In this document: in pieces, positions 16,617 to 26,679 of the stretch
How the letters are laid out: each line of letters begins with the position of its first letter
Numbering within the stretch: the first letter of the stretch is position 1
Source: CBDDFS01 sp965227255
GTDB lineage: Bacteria > Bacteroidota > Bacteroidia > Flavobacteriales_E > Vicingaceae
Length of the DNA: 64,000 nucleotides
Reading direction: 5' to 3'
NCBI GenBank assembly: GCA_965227255.1
Contig: CBDDFS010000002.1
Coordinates: forward strand, 62,001 to 126,000
Notes under the pieces: model-generated
The model's input: the letters and a program-made list of their open reading frames with translations, nothing else
Databases searched by the model: none
Told to the model about the DNA's origin: nothing
Translations under genes and position numbers: made by a program

Positions 16617-18038
16617 TTATCGTATCACTCTCAGCCAGGCATCAGGCACTTCAGCCCTGGCATTTTTAAGATTCTTTCTTGCCTCGTCTTCATCTGTTGT
16701 AAATGATAGATAGACGTTGTAGAACTTGTTGGTAATGTTATAAAGAACATCGGTCTCAGGGAATCCTGCGTTGATGAACTTCAACTTAGCTTGTCTCGCC
16801 CATTTTTGTTCTGAATAAGAACCAACAACAATGTAGAATCCTTTTGGAAGTGGATCACCTTTGTTATCCAGGTAATCATCGCTGTAAATGCTTTCTTCAG
16901 CTTTGTCTGGTACTGGAACAACCACGGCGCCTGTTCCTCCACCCTGAGCTGGTGGTGCAGACTGCATATTTTCAATGGCTTCATCAACATCGTCTCTGAC
17001 CTGCTGAATTTCATTACCCAATGAATCAATTGCTTCTCTGTTCTTCTCTGTCTGCTCAACATTGTCCGCCAGCGCATTGCTCAAGCTGTCCATTTTGTTC
17101 TGCATTTCCTGCTTCTGTCGAGCCTCTTCTTCTTTCTCCTTGGCTGACTTTCCGAATGTATACCCTACAAGTAATTCAGAACTCGTACCTGCAGCAGTGG
17201 CAAGGTCATTTATGATAAAGTCATATGATAGTCCCAAATAGAGTTTTTGATTGATCTTTCCTCCTGCAAGGAATGAAACCGCATATTCATGTCTGTATAA
17301 GATACCAGCCCATCCCAATTTTTCATAGCTACCCAAAACACCTAGGTCGAATTGTGTTGGAGCACCTTGCATGAATCTTCCCATACCGACACCATGTACT
17401 CCCCATTTATCATCGATATCATAATCATAGCCTAAATTGAAAATATAGTGTCTTCTTACATCGTAAACTACAGATTGGTCATTGTCAACCTTGGCATATT
17501 CAACGTCATTATCGAATAGTTGAGGAATTGCAAAACCAGCTGAAAGCCCTTTCCAGTAATAAGAAATACCGAAGTCGGCATCTATATCCGTTCTGCTCTG
17601 ATTCGAAGTGAAGAGGTTTGGATCAGTATTATCCTCGACAATGGCATTGGAATAGTTTATCGTGTTGTTAAGCACACCCAATGCCAATCCAAATCTCAAT
17701 TCATGCTCTTCGTTGATCATTGCCTTGTAGGAACCTGCAAGTCTGGCACCGGCCTTGCTGATGATATCGGTTTTATCCGAATACATACTCGCTCCAAGAC
17801 CCCAACGATCTCCGGAAATTGGTCCATCAACAGTGAACATGGTAGTTACAGGTGCGCCCTGGATACCGGTCCACTGATTCCTGTGAGTCAAAAATGCTCT
17901 TGTTTCACCACTCTTACCCGTAACAGATGGGTTGTAGACGAATGGATTGAAGAAGTACTGGCTATAGAAAGGCACTTGCTGAGCCATCACCAGTGAGCCT
18001 GTGACGCTTAATAATATGACGATTAATATTCTTCTCAT
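16617..18038 (-). CDS. PorP/SprF-family T9SS membrane protein fused to SPOR domain
   Basis: This 473-residue outer-membrane protein has a signal peptide, then VPFYSQYFFNPFVYNPSVTG, the start of the PorP/SprF domain (about residues 20-300). A charged coiled-coil (about 300-365) and a Pro/Gly linker lead to a C-terminal SPOR-like domain (GFYIVVGSYSE...YNVYLSF...AWLRVIR, about 400-473). SprF-type proteins act in secretion or surface attachment of a partner adhesin, usually encoded just upstream. Here the partner is the 2165-residue repeat protein, whose stop is 11 bases before this ATG. SPOR domains bind denuded peptidoglycan, so the fusion could tie the outer-membrane partner to the cell wall; that is inference. 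Confidence 0.9.
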   Translation of the reverse strand: MRRILIVILLSVTGSLVMAQQVPFYSQYFFNPFVYNPSVTGKSGETRAFLTHRNQWTGIQGAPVTTMFTVDGPISGDRWGLGASMYSDKTDIISKAGARLAGSYKAMINEEHELRFGLALGVLNNTINYSNAIVEDNTDPNLFTSNQSRTDIDADFGISYYWKGLSAGFAIPQLFDNDVEYAKVDNDQSVVYDVRRHYIFNLGYDYDIDDKWGVHGVGMGRFMQGAPTQFDLGVLGSYEKLGWAGILYRHEYAVSFLAGGKINQKLYLGLSYDFIINDLATAAGTSSELLVGYTFGKSAKEKEEEARQKQEMQNKMDSLSNALADNVEQTEKNREAIDSLGNEIQQVRDDVDEAIENMQSAPPAQGGGTGAVVVPVPDKAEESIYSDDYLDNKGDPLPKGFYIVVGSYSEQKWARQAKLKFINAGFPETDVLYNITNKFYNVYLSFTTDEDEARKNLKNARAEVPDAWLRVIR

Positions 18039-18049
18039 TGCCTTATCTT

Positions 18050-21000
18050 TTAGTTACCTCTCAATATGGTTATAGATCCTTTATAAATCTTACCTGTTTC
18101 CGTCTCCACTACATAGAAATACGTTCCGTCAGGCAGGTCATCTCCTTCCCAGTCATCCTGGTAGTTATCATCCTGCAATACCTGCTGTCCATATCTGTTG
18201 TAAATCGATACTCTGCAAGTTGAGCAACCGGCCAGATCACGGATCTTCCAAGTGTCGTTGTGACCATCACCGTTCGGCGTGAACAGGTTGGTGAAATCCG
18301 GAGGTCCATCCCCTCCATCAGTTATTACTGCAATGATCACAGAATCCTGACCTTCACAACCATTTGAATCAAGTCCAACAACAAAGTATACCGTAGTATC
18401 AGTTGGTGTGGCAACAGGATTTGGAATGAATCCATCACTTAATCCCGATTTAGGAGTCCACTCATATGTCTGAGCCCCACTTGCATTCAAGGTTACACTC
18501 TGTCCTTCTAGTATTGTTGAGTTCGATCCGGCATCCACATTCGGTGCAGGAAATACAAGAACTGACAATGAATCTGTGTCCTCACAACCCGATGCAGTAT
18601 CTGTTACGATAACTCCATATGTTCCAGTTGCACTCACGGTGATCGTTTCCGTAGAGTCTCCTGTACTCCATGTATATCCAGGACCTCCCGTTGCAGTTAA
18701 AGCAACACTACCCGGCTCACAGAATTCTGTTGGCCCATTAGCAGTCACTGTAGTTACAGGTGTTGGCAGAATGGTTATTGTAGCAACTGTAGATGTATCA
18801 TCGGGGCAATCACCTAGTGACAAGATCACTCTGTAGGAAGTCGTGGTGTCTACGTTGTTATAAACAAGCGAATCTGCCGTAACCGGAGGAATAACATTTG
18901 TAAATGATCCTCCTCCAATTGATTCTTGCCATCCAACGATCGTTCCATTGTATCCAACCAGATTCAATACACCGCCATTCGGCTCATTACAGAAAGATGT
19001 ATCTGATGAGATCACACCGCCTATCGCAGCAGGTTTAACAAAAATCTCTATTGTGTTCGTAGTGTCAGGAGGACAACCTCCACTCGCTATCACGACCCTG
19101 TAATAGGTCGTCGTCAAGAGATTGTTGTACACATAGAAAGTATCATTGGTCGCACCGGGTGCCGGTCCGAAGCTAATTCCATCAGCACTCGATTGCCATG
19201 TGAAGTTGTCTCCTATAAATCCAGAAATAGTCAGTGTACCGGAATTACTTCCTGCGCATACTGTATCATCCATAGCCAGTATTCCGGAGACTGTTGGTGT
19301 ATCCACCGTCATTGTAATTTCAATGGTATCAACCGGACAAATTCCGTTTTTCACGAATGCTCGGTAGTGAGTTGTGATTTTTAAAGTGTCGTAAGTCTGG
19401 AAGAAAGTCTGATTATTCAATGAAGTAAATGACGGTAAGTTATCAGGTCTGATCTCCCAGTCAAATACCGTATCCGAAGGAGGAACTATAAAAATCGTAT
19501 CAGAGCCAACACCATAGCAAAGCATGTTTGTAGGCGTCTGTAAGCTACCAGCAAATGGGAAGTCTACATCTACTCTAAATGCCACACTTGTATCCGGTGT
19601 ACATGTATCACTCTGGACGATGGCTCGGAACCAAGTAAGGGCATTCACTGTAATGGTAATTTGATTAGTGTCTGTACTCGGCAGTGGACCCCAGATGAGG
19701 CTGTCGGCTGAAGCCTCCCACAGTTGAACGTCTCCAACAAAGCCATTCAATACCAGATCCGCGCCACTACCTGCGCACAACAGAGTATCTCCTGAAATGA
19801 ATCCCGCATCAGAAGGACCAATGGCAATAGCAACTAAGTTACTTGTATCAGCAGGACAAATGCCTGACGCAGTCAAAATAACTCTAAAAAGACTGGATTG
19901 TGTCAAAGTTGTCTGAGTGTATATTAATGTGTCGGACGTTTGACCAGTAACTGTAGTCCAGGTTTGTCCGGTATCTATCGAAACTTCCCATCGGTCTATT
20001 GTTCCATTTCTACCAATCAGTATTATGGAATCCTGGTAAGTACTTGCACAAATGCTTCTGCTGCCAGTGAGCAACCCAACATTACTTCCTGGCACCGCCA
20101 AAATTGTTACTTCATTTGAAGTATCTGCGGGACATCCTGGATTTTGTACTCTCACCCTGTAGGTAATAGTGTCAGATATATCATTATAAATAAGTGAGCT
20201 TCCCGTGAATCCTGTTGGAATAAATGGTCCGCCCGCATTGGAAGAATCCCATGAAATAATTGCCCCGGAGAAGTTTGTCAATGAAATTATTCCCGAGTTA
20301 TTTCCGGCACAGACAGTATCTCCTGACATCAGGACTCCGGCAAGACTGGCTGAAACACGAACAGTATCATTATTTGAAGTATCACTTCCACAAACTCCAC
20401 CATCCATTATTACACGGTATACACTAATAGAATCAGTAAGATTATTGAAGATGAATGCCGAGTCGGTTTTGGCCGGTGCGAAATCAACGAATGGACCACC
20501 ATTGGTTGCCACCTGCCAGTTTCTTATTGGACCGAAATAACCACTCAATAATAATGTATCGGTATTGACTGTATCACAGAAGAATAAGTTGTTTGGTCCA
20601 AGGCTTCCTGCAAAGACAGTATCATTCACGGTAATCGTTGCAATACTTGAGAATGCAGAGTCACAGGTGCCGCTTTGAACAACCACCCTGTATGAAGTTG
20701 TTTGCAGAACGTTGGCATCGCTGTATACAAATGAATCTGTTGTATTGGCCGGAACCTGATCCACCCATCCCAATCCAGGAAGTGAATCTTGCCAAGTCAA
20801 AATAGTGCCAACCTGACCAGAAAGTCTTAATACTCCATTAAATCCACTGATACAAACTGAGTCGCTTGAAGCAAGATTTCCTCCAACGGTAAGTCCAACA
20901 TCAATGTTCTGAGTATTGCTGGTATCATTTCCACAAAGCCCGCTTGATACGATTACTCTGTAGATTGTTGATGTAGTAATATTATTAAATGTAATGGTAT

Positions 21001-24000
21001 CCCTGTTCGTAGAAGCCGGTATGTTGCTGAAACTTGCACCACCGTTGGTTGACATTTGCCAAACAACAACTGAATCAACATAACCGCTGAGTGTTAAAAG
21101 AGTTGAATTCACAGTATCACAATAAGACGTGCCTCCGGAAAGAACACCACCGACCGCTGTACTATCAACTGTTACTGTTACAGCAGGAGAAGTATCATTA
21201 GGACAAACACCGCTTTCTATGATTGCTCTGTACTGGTAAACACCTCCTGGTAGAGCACTATAGGCGAGAGTGGCTGTATCACTTGAAGGAAGATTACTGA
21301 AGGCTCCTCCATTATCACTACGTTGCCATGCAAATACATTACCGGTGAATCCTGTCACCTGAACTGTTCCACTTACAGATGTATCACAGAATTGAGCCGT
21401 TCCACTGATTGCATTGTAGTCTGCCTGTGGATCAACAAATACGGTGTCAGGTGTAGAAGGTGCTTCCGGACAAGATGTATCACTTTGAAGAACTGCTCTA
21501 TAGTGAGTAGTTGCTGTGATGTTGGAATCAGTCAGTGAAGTTGTAGTATTGCTAATTGGCGACCAAACTGTGCCATCAGGAGATTTTTCCCATCGGATAA
21601 TTGTTCCAGATGACCCCGTTAGATTCATTGAGAACACCTCTGCTCCTGAACAAACATTTCCGCCAGTGTAATTCACGGCTCCAGGAATGTCTCCCGGAAG
21701 AACAAAGATCTCTACCGTATCCGAAATAGCAGGTGTACAACCCGCATCTTGTACAATGGCTCTATATAATGTTGTGGTGATCAGGCCTGAATAATTGAAA
21801 GCAACAGAATCAGAATTTGCTTCCGGTGACCATGTGAATCCACCATTGGTAGATGATTCCCATCGAATCACATCTCCAGTTTGACCGGAAAGTGTCACAA
21901 ATCCATTATTACTTGCACTACAAACTGAATCGGCTCCGGCCGTATTTCCTCCAACAGAGGCAGTACCAATTACGAATAAGACGCTGTCTGAACGAACTGT
22001 ATCACACGATACTCCATTCCTGACCAATGCTCTGAACAATGTATTCGTTGTGAAATTGTAGGAGAATATTGTCAAAGCTCCAGTGGCTCCAGGTACAATT
22101 GTATATGAAGCTCCTCCGTTTTCCGAGGCTTCCCATCCAACTACTGTGCCGGTGTGTCCACTCAACGATAATGTAACTGTATCGATTCCTGCACAAAGTG
22201 AATCGTTCGGTGCCAGAATACTGACATTTCCACCCACGCCCGCAGGAATTACAGTGATCGTTCCAGTTGTAGAAGTATCTTCCTCACAAACTCCACTCTG
22301 TACTGTAACTGCAAAAATGGTAGTCTGAGTGAGATTCGTGTAATTAAATGTCGATGTTGTATTAGTAGTCAATGTCCATGAAGCTCCGCCATTTGTTGAG
22401 AAGATCCATCCTAAATTCGTTCCTGTCTCTCCGGCAAGTGTCAAACTTCCGCTATTATTTCCACCGCAAACTATAGTTGAACCCGAAACTGTACCCGGTA
22501 CAGTCAGCGGATCAACATTCACTACGAAATCAGTTGTTGTATCGGCATCGCAAGAAGGATTTAACTGAACAATAGCCTGGTATTGTGATGTTGTACTTAC
22601 AGGGACCGTTATACTTGTCATTCCGGCACTACCTGCAACATTCGAATATGATGTTCCTCCGTTTGTGGAGACTCTCCAGATTGTGACAGTGCCATTCTCG
22701 CCAGTTAAATTCAATGTGGTTGAATCACCAGCACATACAGGTGTTGTACCCGCAATAGTGCCTGAAACCGCTGCCGGCAATACAGTTATAATCACTGTAT
22801 CTGAGAATGCATCAGGACAAGCAGCATTGCCAACCTGAACACGGTAAATCGTAGTTGTATCAATGTTGTTATAAACCAAAGTATCGGTTGCATTCGTTGG
22901 AATTACATTTTGGAATGATGCTCCGTTATTCTCCGAAAACTGCCAGTTAGAAGGAGTTCCAACATATCCTGTAAGCACAAGGGTTCCGGTATTGTTGTTT
23001 TCACAAACTGTTTGCGGATCAGCCGTAATAATACTTCCACCAACAACTGAGTCGAGTACAATTACAAGGGCTGAATCGGAAGGTGTTGTTGGACAAACAC
23101 CATTTTTAACAATTACTCTGAATAGTCTTGTTGAATCTGCGTTACTGTAGGTGAAATTTGCTCCAGTTACCGGAGGTAGAATCTGAGCCCAGTTTGTTGA
23201 GCTAGTTCTTTCTTCCCAGAATTGAATAGTTCCATTATTACCTGTAAGACTTAACCCTTGCGATGTTCCTTCACATATAGTTGAAAGAACAGGGCCAACA
23301 GCTCCTCCATTACTGAGTGCATCTACGTTCACCTCTATAGGTGTGCTTGCACTGTCTGGACAAAGTCCACTTTGAATTCTTGCTCTGAAATATGATGTTG
23401 TTGTAGCAGTAGGCAAAGTCACTGTATCCAGACCGGCAAAACCGATACTGGTATAAGTTCCTGTTGGTCCGGTTGTTGACACTTCCCATTGAGTCACGTT
23501 ACCCGTATACCCTGTAACAACTGCTGTACCTGCACTGTTGCCTTCACAAATAGTGGTATCGGTAGCTCCGGATAAAAGAGCTCCATTACCACCGGCGGTA
23601 AGAGGGTCAACCGTTACCACGGCTGCCGCAGAAGTATCTTCCGGACAAACACCGAGTTTCACGCGAATTCTTGCATACAAATCATTTTGGAGATTTGAAT
23701 AACCCCATATGTTAGAGGTTTCTGTCGGAACTACTGCATTAAAAGGACCTCCCGGCGCTGACGCCGTATCCCAATTAATGATGGCACCGGAGAAGGTTCC
23801 ATTCTGTGCGACAATATTTCCTGTTGATCCCAAACACACATTTCCTGCACCAATAAAGTTCACCGAACTGGCATCAGAAGCTGAATCAACTTGAATAATG
23901 GCCGGTGTAGCCGAATCAAAGGGACATGATCCGTTTCGAACAACTACCGTGAACCAGGTTGTTTGGGTAAGATTTGTGTATTCATAAGAAGAATCAGTAC

Positions 24001-24547
24001 CTGCAGCACCTAAAACACTCCAGGACATTCCATTATCCGTTGACTCAAGCCATCCTACTACATTACCAAGGTTCCCAACCAGATCAAGTGTATCCCCGTT
24101 GGCATTCTGACACACCGTATCGGATTCCATCAGAACACCGGGAACGGTGTTGGCATCAGAATTCACAGTTTTGTATGCTGTATCGTTGGAATTGTCTACG
24201 TCACCTGTGATTGTAGCCCAACTTTTAAAATCGTAAACCCCCGCAGAAGAAAGATCGGCAGTAGTTGAAAACGTTTGAAAAGAAAAACCACCAGGAAGAA
24301 TGTCATTTGCCGAACCAGTGATTGTCTGAGTAACCGGCGTTCCATTGTTAATGGTGTAGGTTATGTCATATGGAGCAAATGCAGTATCTGTGCCAGAGGC
24401 ATTGTTGATAGTAATGATCACATTCTCCGAATTTGTATGACCACATGCCGTACTAGGTTGGTTAATTAATATAACCCTTAAATCTTGTCCAAATATTGCG
24501 CCAGAAAATGCACACAACAAACCGAACAGAAATATTCTCTTCTTCAT
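18050..24547 (-). CDS. Giant repeat adhesin, SprB-like, T9SS type B sorted
   Basis: The 2165-residue protein has a signal peptide (1-20), an N-terminal domain (about 21-136), twenty tandem repeats of about 90 residues (about 137-1931), two further Ig/PKD-like segments, and a type B T9SS C-terminal domain (LFTPNGDGHNDTWKI, IYNRYGQQV, PDGTYFYVV). Each repeat reads roughly (V/I)C.G...G.L.L.G..G....W..S.NGG..., then TT.YR..VQ.G.CP.DTS, usually with one Cys near the start and one near the end. It is probably a mobile or fixed cell-surface adhesin like SprB. The PorP/SprF-SPOR gene follows at 11 bases as its likely export partner. An ECF-type promoter motif lies about 70-95 bases upstream. The ligand is unknown. 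Confidence 0.9.
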   Translation of the reverse strand: MKKRIFLFGLLCAFSGAIFGQDLRVILINQPSTACGHTNSENVIITINNASGTDTAFAPYDITYTINNGTPVTQTITGSANDILPGGFSFQTFSTTADLSSAGVYDFKSWATITGDVDNSNDTAYKTVNSDANTVPGVLMESDTVCQNANGDTLDLVGNLGNVVGWLESTDNGMSWSVLGAAGTDSSYEYTNLTQTTWFTVVVRNGSCPFDSATPAIIQVDSASDASSVNFIGAGNVCLGSTGNIVAQNGTFSGAIINWDTASAPGGPFNAVVPTETSNIWGYSNLQNDLYARIRVKLGVCPEDTSAAAVVTVDPLTAGGNGALLSGATDTTICEGNSAGTAVVTGYTGNVTQWEVSTTGPTGTYTSIGFAGLDTVTLPTATTTSYFRARIQSGLCPDSASTPIEVNVDALSNGGAVGPVLSTICEGTSQGLSLTGNNGTIQFWEERTSSTNWAQILPPVTGANFTYSNADSTRLFRVIVKNGVCPTTPSDSALVIVLDSVVGGSIITADPQTVCENNNTGTLVLTGYVGTPSNWQFSENNGASFQNVIPTNATDTLVYNNIDTTTIYRVQVGNAACPDAFSDTVIITVLPAAVSGTIAGTTPVCAGDSTTLNLTGENGTVTIWRVSTNGGTSYSNVAGSAGMTSITVPVSTTSQYQAIVQLNPSCDADTTTDFVVNVDPLTVPGTVSGSTIVCGGNNSGSLTLAGETGTNLGWIFSTNGGASWTLTTNTTSTFNYTNLTQTTIFAVTVQSGVCEEDTSTTGTITVIPAGVGGNVSILAPNDSLCAGIDTVTLSLSGHTGTVVGWEASENGGASYTIVPGATGALTIFSYNFTTNTLFRALVRNGVSCDTVRSDSVLFVIGTASVGGNTAGADSVCSASNNGFVTLSGQTGDVIRWESSTNGGFTWSPEANSDSVAFNYSGLITTTLYRAIVQDAGCTPAISDTVEIFVLPGDIPGAVNYTGGNVCSGAEVFSMNLTGSSGTIIRWEKSPDGTVWSPISNTTTSLTDSNITATTHYRAVLQSDTSCPEAPSTPDTVFVDPQADYNAISGTAQFCDTSVSGTVQVTGFTGNVFAWQRSDNGGAFSNLPSSDTATLAYSALPGGVYQYRAIIESGVCPNDTSPAVTVTVDSTAVGGVLSGGTSYCDTVNSTLLTLSGYVDSVVVWQMSTNGGASFSNIPASTNRDTITFNNITTSTIYRVIVSSGLCGNDTSNTQNIDVGLTVGGNLASSDSVCISGFNGVLRLSGQVGTILTWQDSLPGLGWVDQVPANTTDSFVYSDANVLQTTSYRVVVQSGTCDSAFSSIATITVNDTVFAGSLGPNNLFFCDTVNTDTLLLSGYFGPIRNWQVATNGGPFVDFAPAKTDSAFIFNNLTDSISVYRVIMDGGVCGSDTSNNDTVRVSASLAGVLMSGDTVCAGNNSGIISLTNFSGAIISWDSSNAGGPFIPTGFTGSSLIYNDISDTITYRVRVQNPGCPADTSNEVTILAVPGSNVGLLTGSRSICASTYQDSIILIGRNGTIDRWEVSIDTGQTWTTVTGQTSDTLIYTQTTLTQSSLFRVILTASGICPADTSNLVAIAIGPSDAGFISGDTLLCAGSGADLVLNGFVGDVQLWEASADSLIWGPLPSTDTNQITITVNALTWFRAIVQSDTCTPDTSVAFRVDVDFPFAGSLQTPTNMLCYGVGSDTIFIVPPSDTVFDWEIRPDNLPSFTSLNNQTFFQTYDTLKITTHYRAFVKNGICPVDTIEITMTVDTPTVSGILAMDDTVCAGSNSGTLTISGFIGDNFTWQSSADGISFGPAPGATNDTFYVYNNLLTTTYYRVVIASGGCPPDTTNTIEIFVKPAAIGGVISSDTSFCNEPNGGVLNLVGYNGTIVGWQESIGGGSFTNVIPPVTADSLVYNNVDTTTSYRVILSLGDCPDDTSTVATITILPTPVTTVTANGPTEFCEPGSVALTATGGPGYTWSTGDSTETITVSATGTYGVIVTDTASGCEDTDSLSVLVFPAPNVDAGSNSTILEGQSVTLNASGAQTYEWTPKSGLSDGFIPNPVATPTDTTVYFVVGLDSNGCEGQDSVIIAVITDGGDGPPDFTNLFTPNGDGHNDTWKIRDLAGCSTCRVSIYNRYGQQVLQDDNYQDDWEGDDLPDGTYFYVVETETGKIYKGSITILRGN
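18755..24139 (-). repeat. Twenty ~270-bp coding repeats
   Basis: This is the DNA behind the twenty ~90-residue repeats of the giant adhesin. The units are strongly diverged in nucleotide sequence while the protein pattern (Cys, G..G, W, YR, CP.DTS) is kept, so the array is old and under purifying selection rather than a recent expansion. Confidence 0.85.
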
Positions 24548-24616
24548 AAGATCAACAATAATAGGCCCTTACCCCTTGCTATTTTGGTTAATAGCCACAT
24601 CTACTTTGAGTTGCAA

Positions 24617-24642
24617 TATACGTTAAATAGAACCAAAAGGTT
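24617..24642 (-). promoter_or_regulatory. ECF-type promoter motif of giant adhesin operon
   Basis: On the minus strand AACCTTTT (24642-24635), a 12-base spacer and CGTATA (24622-24617) lie upstream of the adhesin start at 24547. The same layout occurs before the two large adhesin genes at 53-59 kb. The elements resemble the -35 AAC and -10 CGTC boxes of ECF sigma promoters. Confidence 0.55.
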
Positions 24643-24704
24643 TTGACAAAATACTGATTTATTCATAGCCAATTGTTAACAAACAAGCTGATTTACATCA
24701 GGTA

Positions 24705-25445
24705 TCAAGGCAGCATCTTTCGCGCATTTTCAAGATCTTCCAAGGTGTCGACAGACACACTTTTTTCGTGTGGAATTTCAACAACACTTATTCGCGTCCC
24801 GTTATATAACCACCTGAGTTGTTCCAATTGCTCACTTTTCTCTATTCTAGACGGCTCCATTTTCACAATGGTTGCCAGAATATCTTTTCTGTAGGCATAT
24901 ATTCCAATATGCTTATAATGATTTCCTGAAACTGTCAATTCATCTGATTTCTCATCTCTGACCGCCGGAATAAGGGAACGAGAGAAATACATGGCTAGTC
25001 CATTTACATCAAAAACGACCTTCGGGATATTCATGTCCAAAAGTTCTGCTTCTTCTTCGATTTTCATGCATAAAGTGCCTACTTCCGTATTATTTTGAAG
25101 GGACTTCATGAGCTTACGAATTTGGTCAGGATTGATAAATGGTTCATCTCCCTGAATGTTAATTGCAAAGTCGAAATCGAGGTCTATTTTTCCCACCACT
25201 TCTGCACATCTTTCTGTGCCACTTTCATGACTTTTGGAAGTCATAATTGCCTTACCTCCAGACTCTTGCACATGCTGAAATATTCGATCATCATCCGTTG
25301 CCACAAGGATATCTTCAAATTCTGAGACCTTTTTACACTGATCGTAAACCCTCATTATCAAAGACTTATCCCCTATCATTTCCAATGGTTTACCCGGTAA
25401 TCTGGTGGAGTCATAACGTGCCGGAATAATACCCACTATTTTCAT
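24705..25445 (-). CDS. kdsB: 3-deoxy-manno-octulosonate cytidylyltransferase
   Basis: This 246-residue enzyme activates Kdo with CTP to CMP-Kdo for the inner core of lipopolysaccharide. The N-terminus IIPARYDSTRLPGKPL is the nucleotide-binding signature, followed by ATDDDRIFQHV, SGTERCAEV and NIQGDEPFI, all diagnostic. The length is typical. It shows that the organism makes a Kdo-containing LPS. It diverges from dprA across about 60 bases. Confidence 0.96.
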   Translation of the reverse strand: MKIVGIIPARYDSTRLPGKPLEMIGDKSLIMRVYDQCKKVSEFEDILVATDDDRIFQHVQESGGKAIMTSKSHESGTERCAEVVGKIDLDFDFAINIQGDEPFINPDQIRKLMKSLQNNTEVGTLCMKIEEEAELLDMNIPKVVFDVNGLAMYFSRSLIPAVRDEKSDELTVSGNHYKHIGIYAYRKDILATIVKMEPSRIEKSEQLEQLRWLYNGTRISVVEIPHEKSVSVDTLEDLENARKMLP

Positions 25446-25504
25446 CTCATCTTTTTTGTAATATTAGCACTTTCTGATAATCGACCTATCTGTCTTTTCT
25501 ACTT

Positions 25505-26611
25505 ATGCGTGAAGATACGCAGCTTCAATTTGTTGCACTCTCACTGGTTAAAAATCTCGGTCACATCAATGCGAGAAAGTTGATCTCCTCTCTCGGGAAT
25601 ATCGATGAAGTATATCGGGCTCAAAAAAATGTGCTCAAAAAAATTCTGATTCAGCACAATATTGTTGAGCAGATCTATCTGAAAAAGACCTGGAAAAATG
25701 CAGAGAAAGAGTTGGAATTCATAGAATCACGTGAGGCTCGGTGTATCACGTTGAATGATTCTGAATATCCCTATCGATTGAAAGAATGTCACGACGCGCC
25801 AATTGTGCTTTACGCATCCGGTTCCGGGAATATGAACATTGGAAAATTCCTTGCCGTAGTAGGAACACGAAAACCACAAACCCAGGGCAGGGATTTATGT
25901 AAAAAACTGATTGGAGATCTACACGGACAGGATATAACAGTAATAAGCGGTCTTGCTTATGGAATTGACACTCTGGCTCATGAATCTGCTCTTGACAATG
26001 GTCTGGACACCATAGCCGTGCTCGGTCATGGATTAAATAAGGTCTATCCATGGACCAACAGAGGTCTCGCCGAAAGAATCTGTGAAAAAGGTCTGCTACT
26101 AACAGAATATCCGGTTTCCGCCCCAATGGTGCCCGGTAATTTTCCTGCTCGGAATCGAATCATAGCCGGCTTATCTGATGCTGTTGTCGTAGTTGAGTCA
26201 GATGTCGAAGGAGGATCCATCATTACAGCCGATCTTGCTAATTCCTATAATCGGGACACATTTACTTTCCCTTATGCACCTATGCAGCCTAAAAGCAGTG
26301 GCGGAAATCAGCTAATCAAGGAAAACAAGGCAGGTTTGATTGAAAATGCAGATGACTTGCTAGATTTTATGGATTGGAAAAAAGAAGACTTGCCTCCACA
26401 GTCTGAGCAGTTGAATCTGTTTGAAGCACTAAATGAAGACGAAAAGCAAATCATGGATGTATTGAAGGATAAAAAAGAATTGAATATTGACAGTATTTCG
26501 GTATTGTTAGCCAAACCCGTTGCCAAAATATCTTCTTTATTACTTGAAATGGAGCTCAGAAATCTCGTTCTGTCAAGGCCCGGAGGAAATTACAGATCTG
26601 CCTTGCGATAA
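25505..26611 (+). CDS. dprA: DNA-processing protein DprA
   Basis: The 368-residue protein has an N-terminal helix-hairpin-helix-like region (about 1-70), the Rossmann-type DprA/Smf domain (about 80-290) with VGTRKPQ, ISGLAYGIDTLAHE, VLGHGLNKVYP and FPARNRIIAGLSDAVVVVE, and a C-terminal winged-helix (about 300-368). DprA binds single-stranded DNA and loads RecA during natural transformation. No other competence gene is visible nearby, so it need not mean that the strain is transformable. Confidence 0.95.
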   Translation: MREDTQLQFVALSLVKNLGHINARKLISSLGNIDEVYRAQKNVLKKILIQHNIVEQIYLKKTWKNAEKELEFIESREARCITLNDSEYPYRLKECHDAPIVLYASGSGNMNIGKFLAVVGTRKPQTQGRDLCKKLIGDLHGQDITVISGLAYGIDTLAHESALDNGLDTIAVLGHGLNKVYPWTNRGLAERICEKGLLLTEYPVSAPMVPGNFPARNRIIAGLSDAVVVVESDVEGGSIITADLANSYNRDTFTFPYAPMQPKSSGGNQLIKENKAGLIENADDLLDFMDWKKEDLPPQSEQLNLFEALNEDEKQIMDVLKDKKELNIDSISVLLAKPVAKISSLLLEMELRNLVLSRPGGNYRSALR

Positions 26612-26646
26612 TCTTTTAAAGATATCTCCCGATTTTAATTTTTAGC

Positions 26647-26654
26647 TACTTTTG
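26647..26654 (+). promoter_or_regulatory. TAnnTTTG -7 element of gdhA
   Basis: TACTTTTG, followed by CCCC, lies 25 bases before the gdhA ATG. No convincing -33 element was seen. Confidence 0.45.
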
Positions 26655-26679
26655 CCCCGCCTTATTTAATTGAAACTGA

